From positions 62,001-126,000 of the forward strand of contig JAERMQ010000004.1 in the NCBI GenBank assembly GCA_016844745.1: a stretch of 64,000 bases of DNA. Direction: 5' to 3'. The DNA is from Ignavibacteria bacterium. GTDB taxonomy: Bacteria; Bacteroidota; Ignavibacteria; Kapaibacteriales; UBA2268. Numbering within the stretch: the stretch's first letter is position 1; each line of letters starts with the position of its first letter. The notes below the pieces were generated by a model that did not search any database, was not told the DNA's origin, and saw only the letters and a list, made by a program, of their open reading frames with translations. The position numbers and the translations under genes were made by a program. This document shows, one piece after another, positions 1 to 7,447 of the stretch.

Positions 1-1575
1 GGGCAGGGATTGTAGCGAATCTACAGCTAAAATCGATGGAAATTGATAGGATAAATTATCATTCAATTCACCTTTTATAACATCTGTTTCTGATGGAAAA
101 ATAACTCTGGATGATTCCCCTGATTCAATTAATAAACATTGTTTTCCGGCATAAGGTTTTTCTGATGAACATAATGCAAAATATCCAGCTTTTTTCGAAA
201 ATGGGAGCAGAAGCCAGCCTTTCAAGCCTTCTGCAGGACTTCCAGTTTCAATATCCGAGTTCCTGATTTTTAATTCATTTGATTTTTTATTTGAGTCAAT
301 AATATTGAGCGAAATATTATCAAAATATGCCTTTCCCTCACCTGTTAAAGCTAATCCTAATCTTAATGCTGTAATATTATTTGGCAGAACTGCCTCGAAT
401 GAATACTGCTTCCACTTATTAGATTTGATGGGTTCGGGAAGACCGACAAAGAATGATTTTCCTTTTTCAGGTGTTTCGGCAAGCAGCATAGCTTGTGCAT
501 TTGCTATCTGGTCGTCGGTTTCAATACGGGCATACACACTGAATTTGATGTGTTTTCCGGCTAATCCATTCGTATCAATATTTTGAATAACTGTTCCTTC
601 CCGCTCTCGCTGAGGATTATAAATATTTACAACTTTGCTTCTGAAAAGCGAGTCCTTTGCTGCCAATCCTACTGCGCTCTGCCAGTATGCCAGTTTAATA
701 TTTTGTAGGGCATTTGGAAAATCGCCGGATAAAATTGGTTTCGGTGCAGGTTCATCGGTTTTAAAAATTTGCAATGCCGGAGCGACAGGTTCAAATAATT
801 TATTTAAAGCATCGAGCCAATCTGCCCGGTTATCTATTTTACCTGCAAAATCGGCTCCTGCCATTGCAATATCATCCCAATTTACAGACGAAGCTTCGGT
901 TCCGGGATAGAAATATCTTATATCGCCGAATAATTTAGCAAAAGAACAAAGATTCTCCGACTCATTCTTTGTCAGTTCTTTCTGGGCTTGATTATGAAAG
1001 TCCGATTCGGGAATGATTTCAAATGAAGCAGAGTCTATCCAGGCGCTTCCATTGCCGAATAACAGAAATCCGAAATTTATAAATTCATAGTATGGCTCAA
1101 CAACAAACTCAATATCAACTTTTGTCCACTGATTGATAACAACCGGCTTATCTTCTGAACGAATTAAATAGCCATCTTTATCGTCACGAGAGAATTGCCT
1201 TATCCATAATTCTGCAGAACCCTTCAAACTCTCAAGTTTTGCTCGCAGATATGCATTAAAACGGACTTTCTTCCCTTGATATTGAGTTGCATCGATGCTT
1301 TGCATAACAGAGCCATAAAGCCCCTCTTCATCTAAATTGCCGGTCCGGTTAATTTCGAGGCATAGTTTACCGCTATATGGATTATCGGTTGTAAGAGAAG
1401 CCTTGTATTTTGCTTTATCGGCATAGGAAGGCAGCTTCCAGCTTACCGGCATTCCTCCTGCTTCGCCATCTTCGAAATCCAGATTATAAGGATGAATTAA
1501 TGGTTGAGCGACAGCGTTCAAAGCAAAGAATAATATTGCTATGACAGGGGTAATCATGGTTACTATTTTTTTCAT
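1..1575 (-). CDS. S41-peptidase-like secreted protein, N-terminal part (runs off the window edge)
   Basis: An open frame of 525 codons starts at ATG 1575 and has no stop before position 1, so the 3' part lies outside. It begins with a signal peptide (MKKIVTMITPV..., hydrophobic core, NAVAQ cleavage region). A carbohydrate-binding-like module (NLDFEDGEAGGMPVSWK) follows and seems to occur again further on (around the MLLAETPEKGKSF stretch). Between them is a segment beginning LCSFAKLFGDIRYFYPG and continuing NWDDIAM, which resembles the 'LANLAKLWG..KYFHP....NWD' segment that precedes the catalytic domain in bacterial S41 C-terminal-processing-type peptidases. The catalytic Ser/Lys region is not in the window, so peptidase activity is inference. 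Exported or periplasmic. The only recognisable upstream signal is a weak GAAAAG before the ATG. Confidence 0.6.
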   Translation of the reverse strand, partial: MKKIVTMITPVIAILFFALNAVAQPLIHPYNLDFEDGEAGGMPVSWKLPSYADKAKYKASLTTDNPYSGKLCLEINRTGNLDEEGLYGSVMQSIDATQYQGKKVRFNAYLRAKLESLKGSAELWIRQFSRDDKDGYLIRSEDKPVVINQWTKVDIEFVVEPYYEFINFGFLLFGNGSAWIDSASFEIIPESDFHNQAQKELTKNESENLCSFAKLFGDIRYFYPGTEASSVNWDDIAMAGADFAGKIDNRADWLDALNKLFEPVAPALQIFKTDEPAPKPILSGDFPNALQNIKLAYWQSAVGLAAKDSLFRSKVVNIYNPQREREGTVIQNIDTNGLAGKHIKFSVYARIETDDQIANAQAMLLAETPEKGKSFFVGLPEPIKSNKWKQYSFEAVLPNNITALRLGLALTGEGKAYFDNISLNIIDSNKKSNELKIRNSDIETGSPAEGLKGWLLLPFSKKAGYFALCSSEKPYAGKQCLLIESGESSRVIFPSETDVIKGELNDNLSYQFPSILAVDSLQSLP

Positions 1576-1716
1576 TACTTTTCAATTAATATTTATTAAA
1601 TTAACTTTTTATTGATGGATGGAATTGATTTTTATTGTTTTGAGCATTTATACTGAGATTCTAATAAAGTTTAAAATGACATTCCTGCAAATAAAAGTAA
1701 CATGAAAAGCCAAGTA

Positions 1717-1843
1717 GAATGTCATTCGTAAGCGAAGTGAAGAATCTTCTTAAACAAAAGAAGAATTTGGTTTTAGAAGTATTAAAACAATGTAGTTATC
1801 AGATATTGGTATAAGATTCTTCACTTCGTACAGAATGACATCC
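1717..1843. repeat. Family-A inverted repeat in the 355-bp gap between divergent genes
   Basis: The left arm (1717-1751, core GTCATTCGTAAGCGAAGTGA) and right arm (1813-1843, core TCACTTCGTACAGAATGACA) are near reverse complements around a 60-bp loop. The same arms recur about ten times in this window between genes. The rest of the 1576-1930 gap is AT-rich with nothing else recognisable. Confidence 0.8.
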
Positions 1844-1930
1844 TTCTCATATTCCAAAATAGCAAAAGCAACTTTTAATTAATTGAAGTGTTATTCAAAC
1901 AGATTATTAACAAAAAAATAAAAAAAGAAA

Positions 1931-3337
1931 ATGAAAAATAAATTGATTTATTTATTATCGGCTACTTTAATATTTCTCTCATTGACCTATTCCTCAAATG
2001 CTAATATTATCAAAGTAGGCGCAGGGAAAACATATTCAAAGCCAAGTCTGGCTGCCGCAATTGCAGCAGATGGCGATACCATTGATATAGATGCAGGTTT
2101 ATACAGCGGTGATGTATGTATCTGGTCTAAAAATAATTTAACGATTCGGGGAGTTAGGGGATTAGCACGCCTTGATGCTGTAGGAAAGAATGTGCAGGGA
2201 AAATCAATCTGGATAGTAAAAGGAATAAATACAACAATAGAATATATTGAGTTTTTTAATTGCACAGTACCGGATAAGAACGGAGCAGGAATTCGAATGG
2301 AAGGAACCGACCTGACGCTTCGCCATTGCTATTTCCATGATAATGAAGACGGGATTTTAGCCGGCGATAATGCTGCGAGCACTATTCGTATTGAATTTTG
2401 TGAATTTGCCCGGAATGGCGCTGGCGACGGGTATTCTCATAATTTATATATCAATCATGTCAAGCAATTAATTTTTTCGTTCAATTACACTCATCATGCT
2501 AAAATAGGGCATTGCCTGAAATCGAGAGCTTATGCAAATTATATTTTTTACAATCGCATAATGGATGAGGAAACAGGCAATTCCAGCTATTTGATTAACC
2601 TTCCGAATGGAGGGCTGTCTTATGTTATTGGCAATCAATTGATGAAAGGCGTAAATGCCGAGAACCAAACTTCGATTGACTACGGCTCGGAAGGGCTTTC
2701 AAATCCTGTTAATAAACTCTACATTTCGCATAATACTGTAGTCAATAAACGCAAATCGGGAATTTTTGTAAATATTCGTGGCGGAACACCCGAAGCTAAA
2801 GTGATTAATAATATTTTCGCAGGAATAGGAACAGTATTGCAGGGAACCGCTGAAACAAAATCAAATCTGAATTTGCAGAACATAGCTTCAGTTGGATTTA
2901 TTGATGAATTGAAGTATGATTATCACCTTACCGAAGGTTCGCCTGCCATTAATGCCGGAGCGGATTTGAGCGATTTTGATTCAACTTTAATTCCAATTTA
3001 TGAATACAAACATCCTTGCGATAGTACGTCACGAATCCAAAAACTAACACCTGATTTGGGCGCATTTGGATTTAAGGAACAAGCCGATGTTTCAGATAAT
3101 ATTGATAATAATCATTTGAATATATTCCCCAATCCTTTTGCCGGATATTGCACAATAGCTATGGAAGGGCTCTGCGAAGTTAAGATTACCGATTGCTTTG
3201 GCAGGATTATGATGAAAAATGAATTTATTGATAAATGCTTATGGCAGCCGGAAAGCTCGATTGGCAGCGGTATTTACTTTGTCAAAATTAAAAAGGGGGA
3301 TAAGGCTATTGTTCAGAAAATTGTGATTAGTCGATAG
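1931..3337 (+). CDS. Secreted right-handed beta-helix protein with T9SS sorting domain
   Basis: The 468-aa protein starts with a signal peptide of about 24 residues (MKNKLIYLLSATLIFLSLTY, ending NA). Residues 30-330 look like a right-handed parallel beta-helix of the pectate-lyase/NosD type. They contain repeated short strands with Asn/Gly turns (NNLTIRGVRG, TTIEYIEFFNC, LTLRHCYFHDNEDGI, IRIEFCEFARNG). The last ~75 residues (NIFPNPFAGYC ... GIYFVKIKKGDKAIVQKIVISR) are a type A Por/T9SS C-terminal sorting domain. It is therefore probably exported by the type IX system to the cell surface. No catalytic residues can be assigned; polysaccharide binding or cleavage is a family-level guess. The gene lies alone between two family-A repeats. 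Confidence 0.8.
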   Translation: MKNKLIYLLSATLIFLSLTYSSNANIIKVGAGKTYSKPSLAAAIAADGDTIDIDAGLYSGDVCIWSKNNLTIRGVRGLARLDAVGKNVQGKSIWIVKGINTTIEYIEFFNCTVPDKNGAGIRMEGTDLTLRHCYFHDNEDGILAGDNAASTIRIEFCEFARNGAGDGYSHNLYINHVKQLIFSFNYTHHAKIGHCLKSRAYANYIFYNRIMDEETGNSSYLINLPNGGLSYVIGNQLMKGVNAENQTSIDYGSEGLSNPVNKLYISHNTVVNKRKSGIFVNIRGGTPEAKVINNIFAGIGTVLQGTAETKSNLNLQNIASVGFIDELKYDYHLTEGSPAINAGADLSDFDSTLIPIYEYKHPCDSTSRIQKLTPDLGAFGFKEQADVSDNIDNNHLNIFPNPFAGYCTIAMEGLCEVKITDCFGRIMMKNEFIDKCLWQPESSIGSGIYFVKIKKGDKAIVQKIVISR

Positions 3338-3368
3338 GAATTACATTGATTGTAATCCGAAAATTAGG

Positions 3369-3507
3369 AAGAATGTCATTCTGAACGAAGTGAAGAATCT
3401 TGTAGATAACAGAAATAATATTTAAGATAAAGTATATTTTTTGCAATTAATAATATGACCTACTATTGTTTAAGAAGATTCTTCACTTCGCTTACGAATG
3501 ACATTCC
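3369..3507. repeat. Family-A inverted repeat
   Basis: The left arm at 3369-3402 (GTCATTCTGAACGAAGTGAA core) pairs with the right arm at 3472-3507 (TTCACTTCGCTTACGAATGA core). The loop is about 70 bp and AT-rich. It lies just after the beta-helix gene and could act as a terminator for it and for the convergent gene. Confidence 0.8.
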
Positions 3508-3593
3508 ACAACCTTTAGAGTTATCACATAGATTTGAATAGAGAATGATAGTTTTTTTACGATTCATTACAACCAGACAAAAAATCAGTTCTT

Positions 3594-3929
3594 TTATCGA
3601 ACAATAACAAATTTCTCAGTCTTTTGCGATAGCTCACCTTGTATCCTGCAGAAATAAACCCCAGGATTTAGGGTGTTTGTTTGGATTTCGATTCGGTTCT
3701 CACCGGTTTGACATTGCTTCTGCTGGATAGGTTGAAGTACCGGCATTCCATTAACATCGTAAATATCGATATTCAGAAGTAAGTCTTCGGATAAAGTAAG
3801 AGTGAGAACAATTTGGTCGCTTGCCGGATTAGGCGCAAAATCGGCTGAAACGATTTTATTATCCTTGCATTCTTCCGAGAGCAGCAGCAATCCGAATAAG
3901 AGTAATATTACAAGTTTATAAATTTTCAT
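3594..3929 (-). CDS. Small exported protein made almost only of a T9SS sorting domain
   Basis: The 111-aa protein has a signal peptide or lipoprotein-like N-terminus (MKIYKLVILLLFGLLLLSEEC). Directly after it comes a complete type A T9SS sorting domain: APNPASDQIVLTLTLSEDL, DIYDVNGMPVL, LNPGVYFCRIQG, KFVIVR end. There is no cargo domain between them, which is unusual. Its ATG overlaps the stop of the upstream gene by 4 bases (ATGA), so the two are translationally coupled. A possible lipobox Cys is present at residue 21. It may be a truncated remnant of a longer T9SS cargo or a small decoy or anchor protein; the sequence does not decide. Confidence 0.65.
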   Translation of the reverse strand: MKIYKLVILLLFGLLLLSEECKDNKIVSADFAPNPASDQIVLTLTLSEDLLLNIDIYDVNGMPVLQPIQQKQCQTGENRIEIQTNTLNPGVYFCRIQGELSQKTEKFVIVR

Positions 3930-4189
3930 GCTAATATTACATTAGGATTTTCAGGTAAAATAGAAAACAGATAACCGTAATCATCGTGAATATTTGCTTG
4001 AAGGGAAGCAGCATAGTGACTCATTTCAAGTTCTCTTTCTTCTTCCATCGGTGCAAATACATTTATCAAAATGTGGTCAGGGTCATCCGGATTAGACCAT
4101 AATTTTTGAAAAATAATTTCGGGATATTTTTCTTTGACTTTATTGAATAATTCATCAATCAGTTCCTGTTGTTTATGATTTATTCTCAT
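3926..4189 (-). CDS. Hypothetical protein, HKQQELIDELF family
   Basis: The start at ATG 4189 (MRINHKQQELIDEL) is preferred over the upstream TTG at 4204 because AAGGA lies 7 bases before this ATG and overlaps the TTG. The product is 87 aa, acidic and soluble, with segments IIFQKLWSNPDDPDHILINV and MSHYAASLQANIHDDYGYLF. No family is recognised. It overlaps the following sorting-domain gene by 4 bases. A short in-frame fragment with an almost identical N-terminus (MRVNHKQQQLMDELI) lies at 37290-37339, so at least one paralogue existed in this genome. The context gives no function. Confidence 0.65.
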   Translation of the reverse strand: MRINHKQQELIDELFNKVKEKYPEIIFQKLWSNPDDPDHILINVFAPMEEERELEMSHYAASLQANIHDDYGYLFSILPENPNVILA

Positions 4190-4290
4190 TATCAATTCCT
4201 TCAAAAATTATACTAATTAAATTCTTTGCTAATTTCAATTGTGTTGCAGCCCTGTTTTTACTTATCAAACTTTCAGAAAGTTAGGAAACA

Positions 4291-4390
4291 GTTGTCTGAA
4301 TCACGGATTGACACGGATTAAAGGATTTCACAGATTATGAAAAAAATCCTTGCAATCCATTAATCTGTTTAATCCGTGATTCAGACAATC
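4291..4390. repeat. Family-E inverted repeat (TGTCTGAATCACGGATT arms)
   Basis: The left arm GTTGTCTGAATCACGGATT (4291-4309) and right arm AATCCGTGATTCAGACAATC (4371-4390) are inverted copies, with looser internal pairing. Half-copies of the same motif (TGTCTGAACCACGGATTAAA and variants) occur at 15291, 15922, 15951, 21811, 21990 and 57352. Confidence 0.8.
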
Positions 4391-4397
4391 TTTAGAT

Positions 4398-7232
4398 TTA
4401 TCTTATAATCTCAATTTTGCCAATCTTCGAGAATCCTTTGAAATCAAATTTATAAAAATAATTTCCGGAAACTAAATTTACAATTGGAAAAGTTCTTGAA
4501 TATTCGCCGGATAAGAAACAATTATCAATTATTACTGCAACCTCTGCGCCGCTTATATTAAACAATTTCAAACTTGCATTGCCATCGTATTTAGTTATAA
4601 TATCGAAATTCAGGAATTGTTCAGCCGGATTTGGAAAAACGTTTATTTCAAAATATTCACTTAAATCTGTTTCATTAACTCCTGCTGGTGGGGTTTTAAT
4701 TGTAAAATATTTGGAACTAAACGAAAATAAAGAAGTATCTTTTTTGGAAGTGACTTTTACTGAATAAGTAGTATCATTGGGAACAGTCATTGGTACTTTC
4801 CATAATACTCCTCCAACCGGACTAAGAAGATTGTCCCTGATTAAAGAATGAAAAACACCATTCCGATATAATTCCACTTTTACCATATCCGATAAATTAT
4901 GCTCCCACCTTAATATATTATTCGATGAATCCTTGAGATAGACCTCACCTCCATTTGGAGTAACAAGCTGTATAAATGGGTCCTGCAATTTAACCGACCA
5001 CACATCAGACCAAGGACTGTAACCAACTTGATTTTGAGCCCTAACCTGCCAATAGATAGTTTTATTTTTTGCTAATTGAGTTAGTGTGTACACATAAGAA
5101 TCCTTATTAAAAACAGATGCAGTATGAATAATAAATGTTTTATTGGAATCGTTAAATATTGTTATTTCATTTATTTCATAATCCTTCGGATTTGACCAAG
5201 TAAAAGTAATAGAATTATTATTATTTAATATTGCAGAATCCGCCGGCAGCCATAATACAGGTTTGGCAGGGAGGCTGGGATTACCGGGAAGCCCAAAAAT
5301 TATTTCACCCAAACCATCGTAGGTAAAAGTTAGTTTTTTCGTTTGCTTGTTATTAGTAGTCGGAATTCTATGGAAGATGCCACTTTTATCTTTATAATAA
5401 GCCGAAACACCTTCAATCATATTCATTGGAGGATATGTCGAAACATCGAGATGAAATTCTCCTTTATAAGAATTAACATTATTTGCTGATATAACTAATC
5501 TGTAAGGATATACAATTTGTGGAACGGTGTCGAAAATTGGTTTAACCGGCGGACAATCGAAACGTTCAACTCGGTAAGAGGGATAGAATAAGCCGTCAAA
5601 AACGTCGAAAGTTATATCGATACCGGTAATACTGGTTCCTTTATTAAAAGAATAATTTTCTTTTTCGAATAATTCACCGTGAGTAACTGCTGCTACGCTT
5701 GGGCAAGTCGGCAGGTAAAATTTATGAGCCCTGTAAGCAGTATAATTCTTAGGAATAAAAAGTTCCAAAGCAATAGTTTTATCCGGGCGTACTTCAGTTA
5801 TTAATGCCTGACTGGTTTGTGGAGCACCACCCCAGCAAATGAAAGTATTCCCGTTTGGTAATCTTTGGGCGCTACCCATAAAAGAACCGTAGATATCAGG
5901 TGTCCTTCTAAATTCCCAGGCTAATTCAGCGGTCTTCTTTACTTCATCAATTTTATATTCCACAGCTCTCGAATATTGTGTTGAATGTTGATTTCCATTA
6001 TCGAAAAAAAGAATATTTCCGTTATTAATCCTTCGGGCATCATGCTGATAAGAAAAATAAATTGGAGAATTTTCCCAATGTTCGCCTGTAAAAGTAAATT
6101 GATTATTTTTGCCGCCTAATCTCCAGATCACTTCACCGGTTGTACGGCTAATCTTAGTTATTTCGGAAGTATGTCGGTGTGAAGTAATTAAATTTCCGTC
6201 ATAATCCACAAATATACTATTCAAATGATATGGGTCAATATTTGTAGAAGTCAGGCTTTGATAAGTATCGGTGAACTTGAAATGGTCCCATGTTCTCCAC
6301 TGAAAAATAACATTTTTGAATTTATCGAGTTCCTGAATTATACATCCCGTTACTCTTGCATTTGGAGACCCATTATTGACAATCAGGCTCATATCCACAT
6401 ATTGCGGGTCATAAGCCATAACAATAAAATGCCCGTTTGGAAGAACCAAAAATTCATGCAAATCCAATCTATAACCATTTTGGCAAGTAACACTATCAAA
6501 GATTTTAAATGTGCTATCGCAAATATATCCGTATAATCCTTTAACATAAGAGTACAAACCATTAGGCTGAACAGTGAAATCTCCTCCTGAAGAACTTATT
6601 TTGTTATATTTGATAACTTTACCTGTATCGTTCAGGATTGTCAGATAAGTCGAATAGGAAGCGCTCATCGGCACCATATTAGCAAAGAAAATACTGCCGC
6701 TATCGGGTTTATTATTTGTGGCGACCGTTACAGGCATTAAATCCTTAGGTAAGGTGTCCCCTAAGATTTTATCTTGATTTTTATACTCGGATACATTACC
6801 AAATTTTAGTTCATCATAAGCATCGAAATAATAATTAATTGGTTCGGTGAGCGAAGTAGTTTTGAAATTAAATGAAACTTCTTCAATAACATCTCCCTTC
6901 ACGGAAGAAATACCCTTTTTTAATAAAACAGTTACTTCTTCCGATGGTCGAAATGGTTTTGCAGGATTAAACACTAATGTTTTTCCATCATCTGATAGAA
7001 GGAATTTGCCTGTATGCTCACCGCTTTTCGAACCCTTAACCAAAATCAGGTTATTATTTATGGTCTCAATATTGATTAAATCGTCTGAAAGTAAAATAAT
7101 ATTCGTATTCAGGTTATTTAATATTGAGGCGGGTACCGGTGACATATAAACAAATTGCTTTGCGTTGAGCAATGAAGTAAAATTTATTATTGCAGCAAAT
7201 GTAGTAACAATCAAAAATACTTTTATTTTCAT
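4398..7232 (-). CDS. Secreted arylsulfotransferase-like (ASST) protein with Ig/FnIII domains and T9SS tail
   Basis: The start at ATG 7232 has AAGGA at 7-base spacing; the in-frame TTG two codons upstream lies inside that spacer. The product is 944 aa. It has a signal peptide, then a Big/SbsC-like N-terminal domain (about 25-130, FNPAKPFRPSEEVTVLLKKG). An ASST-type beta-propeller follows (about 170-560) with hallmark pieces LDLHEFLVLPNGHFIVMAYD, DPYHLNSIFVDYDGNLITSH, TGEVIWRLGGKNNQFTF, QHDARRINNGNILFFDNGN and GSAQRLPNGNTFICWGG. C-terminal to it are a fibronectin-III-like domain (about 680-770), another beta domain and a T9SS sorting domain ending KIGKIEIIR. ASST enzymes move sulfate between phenolic esters using a conserved His, but the activity of this T9SS-sorted version is inferred from fold only. 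A CAAAATTA box (TAATTTTG on the coding strand) at 7281-7288 could be its promoter. Confidence 0.8.
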   Translation of the reverse strand: MKIKVFLIVTTFAAIINFTSLLNAKQFVYMSPVPASILNNLNTNIILLSDDLINIETINNNLILVKGSKSGEHTGKFLLSDDGKTLVFNPAKPFRPSEEVTVLLKKGISSVKGDVIEEVSFNFKTTSLTEPINYYFDAYDELKFGNVSEYKNQDKILGDTLPKDLMPVTVATNNKPDSGSIFFANMVPMSASYSTYLTILNDTGKVIKYNKISSSGGDFTVQPNGLYSYVKGLYGYICDSTFKIFDSVTCQNGYRLDLHEFLVLPNGHFIVMAYDPQYVDMSLIVNNGSPNARVTGCIIQELDKFKNVIFQWRTWDHFKFTDTYQSLTSTNIDPYHLNSIFVDYDGNLITSHRHTSEITKISRTTGEVIWRLGGKNNQFTFTGEHWENSPIYFSYQHDARRINNGNILFFDNGNQHSTQYSRAVEYKIDEVKKTAELAWEFRRTPDIYGSFMGSAQRLPNGNTFICWGGAPQTSQALITEVRPDKTIALELFIPKNYTAYRAHKFYLPTCPSVAAVTHGELFEKENYSFNKGTSITGIDITFDVFDGLFYPSYRVERFDCPPVKPIFDTVPQIVYPYRLVISANNVNSYKGEFHLDVSTYPPMNMIEGVSAYYKDKSGIFHRIPTTNNKQTKKLTFTYDGLGEIIFGLPGNPSLPAKPVLWLPADSAILNNNNSITFTWSNPKDYEINEITIFNDSNKTFIIHTASVFNKDSYVYTLTQLAKNKTIYWQVRAQNQVGYSPWSDVWSVKLQDPFIQLVTPNGGEVYLKDSSNNILRWEHNLSDMVKVELYRNGVFHSLIRDNLLSPVGGVLWKVPMTVPNDTTYSVKVTSKKDTSLFSFSSKYFTIKTPPAGVNETDLSEYFEINVFPNPAEQFLNFDIITKYDGNASLKLFNISGAEVAVIIDNCFLSGEYSRTFPIVNLVSGNYFYKFDFKGFSKIGKIEIIR

Positions 7233-7447
7233 AATCAATTCCTTTTTTGCATTAGAAACACTTTTTTGTTAAATAAGTTACAAAATTATAAAAAAGCTCA
7301 TAGATTTCCATATTATTTCAAATTTCTTGGTATTTATAAACTTTTTCAGGAATCTTGCAATAATGCGTAATCACAAATGATAGGTAAATATAGTTTTTAT
7401 TTCATCAGGCTTTACGATAAGTTTGTAATAATAATAAGTGAGGAGTA

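Noticed and set aside
305-910. Two plus-strand ORFs (93 and 91 aa)
   Set aside because: They lie antisense to the longer minus-strand frame that starts at 1575 and reads like a real protein with signal peptide; no start signals or homology.
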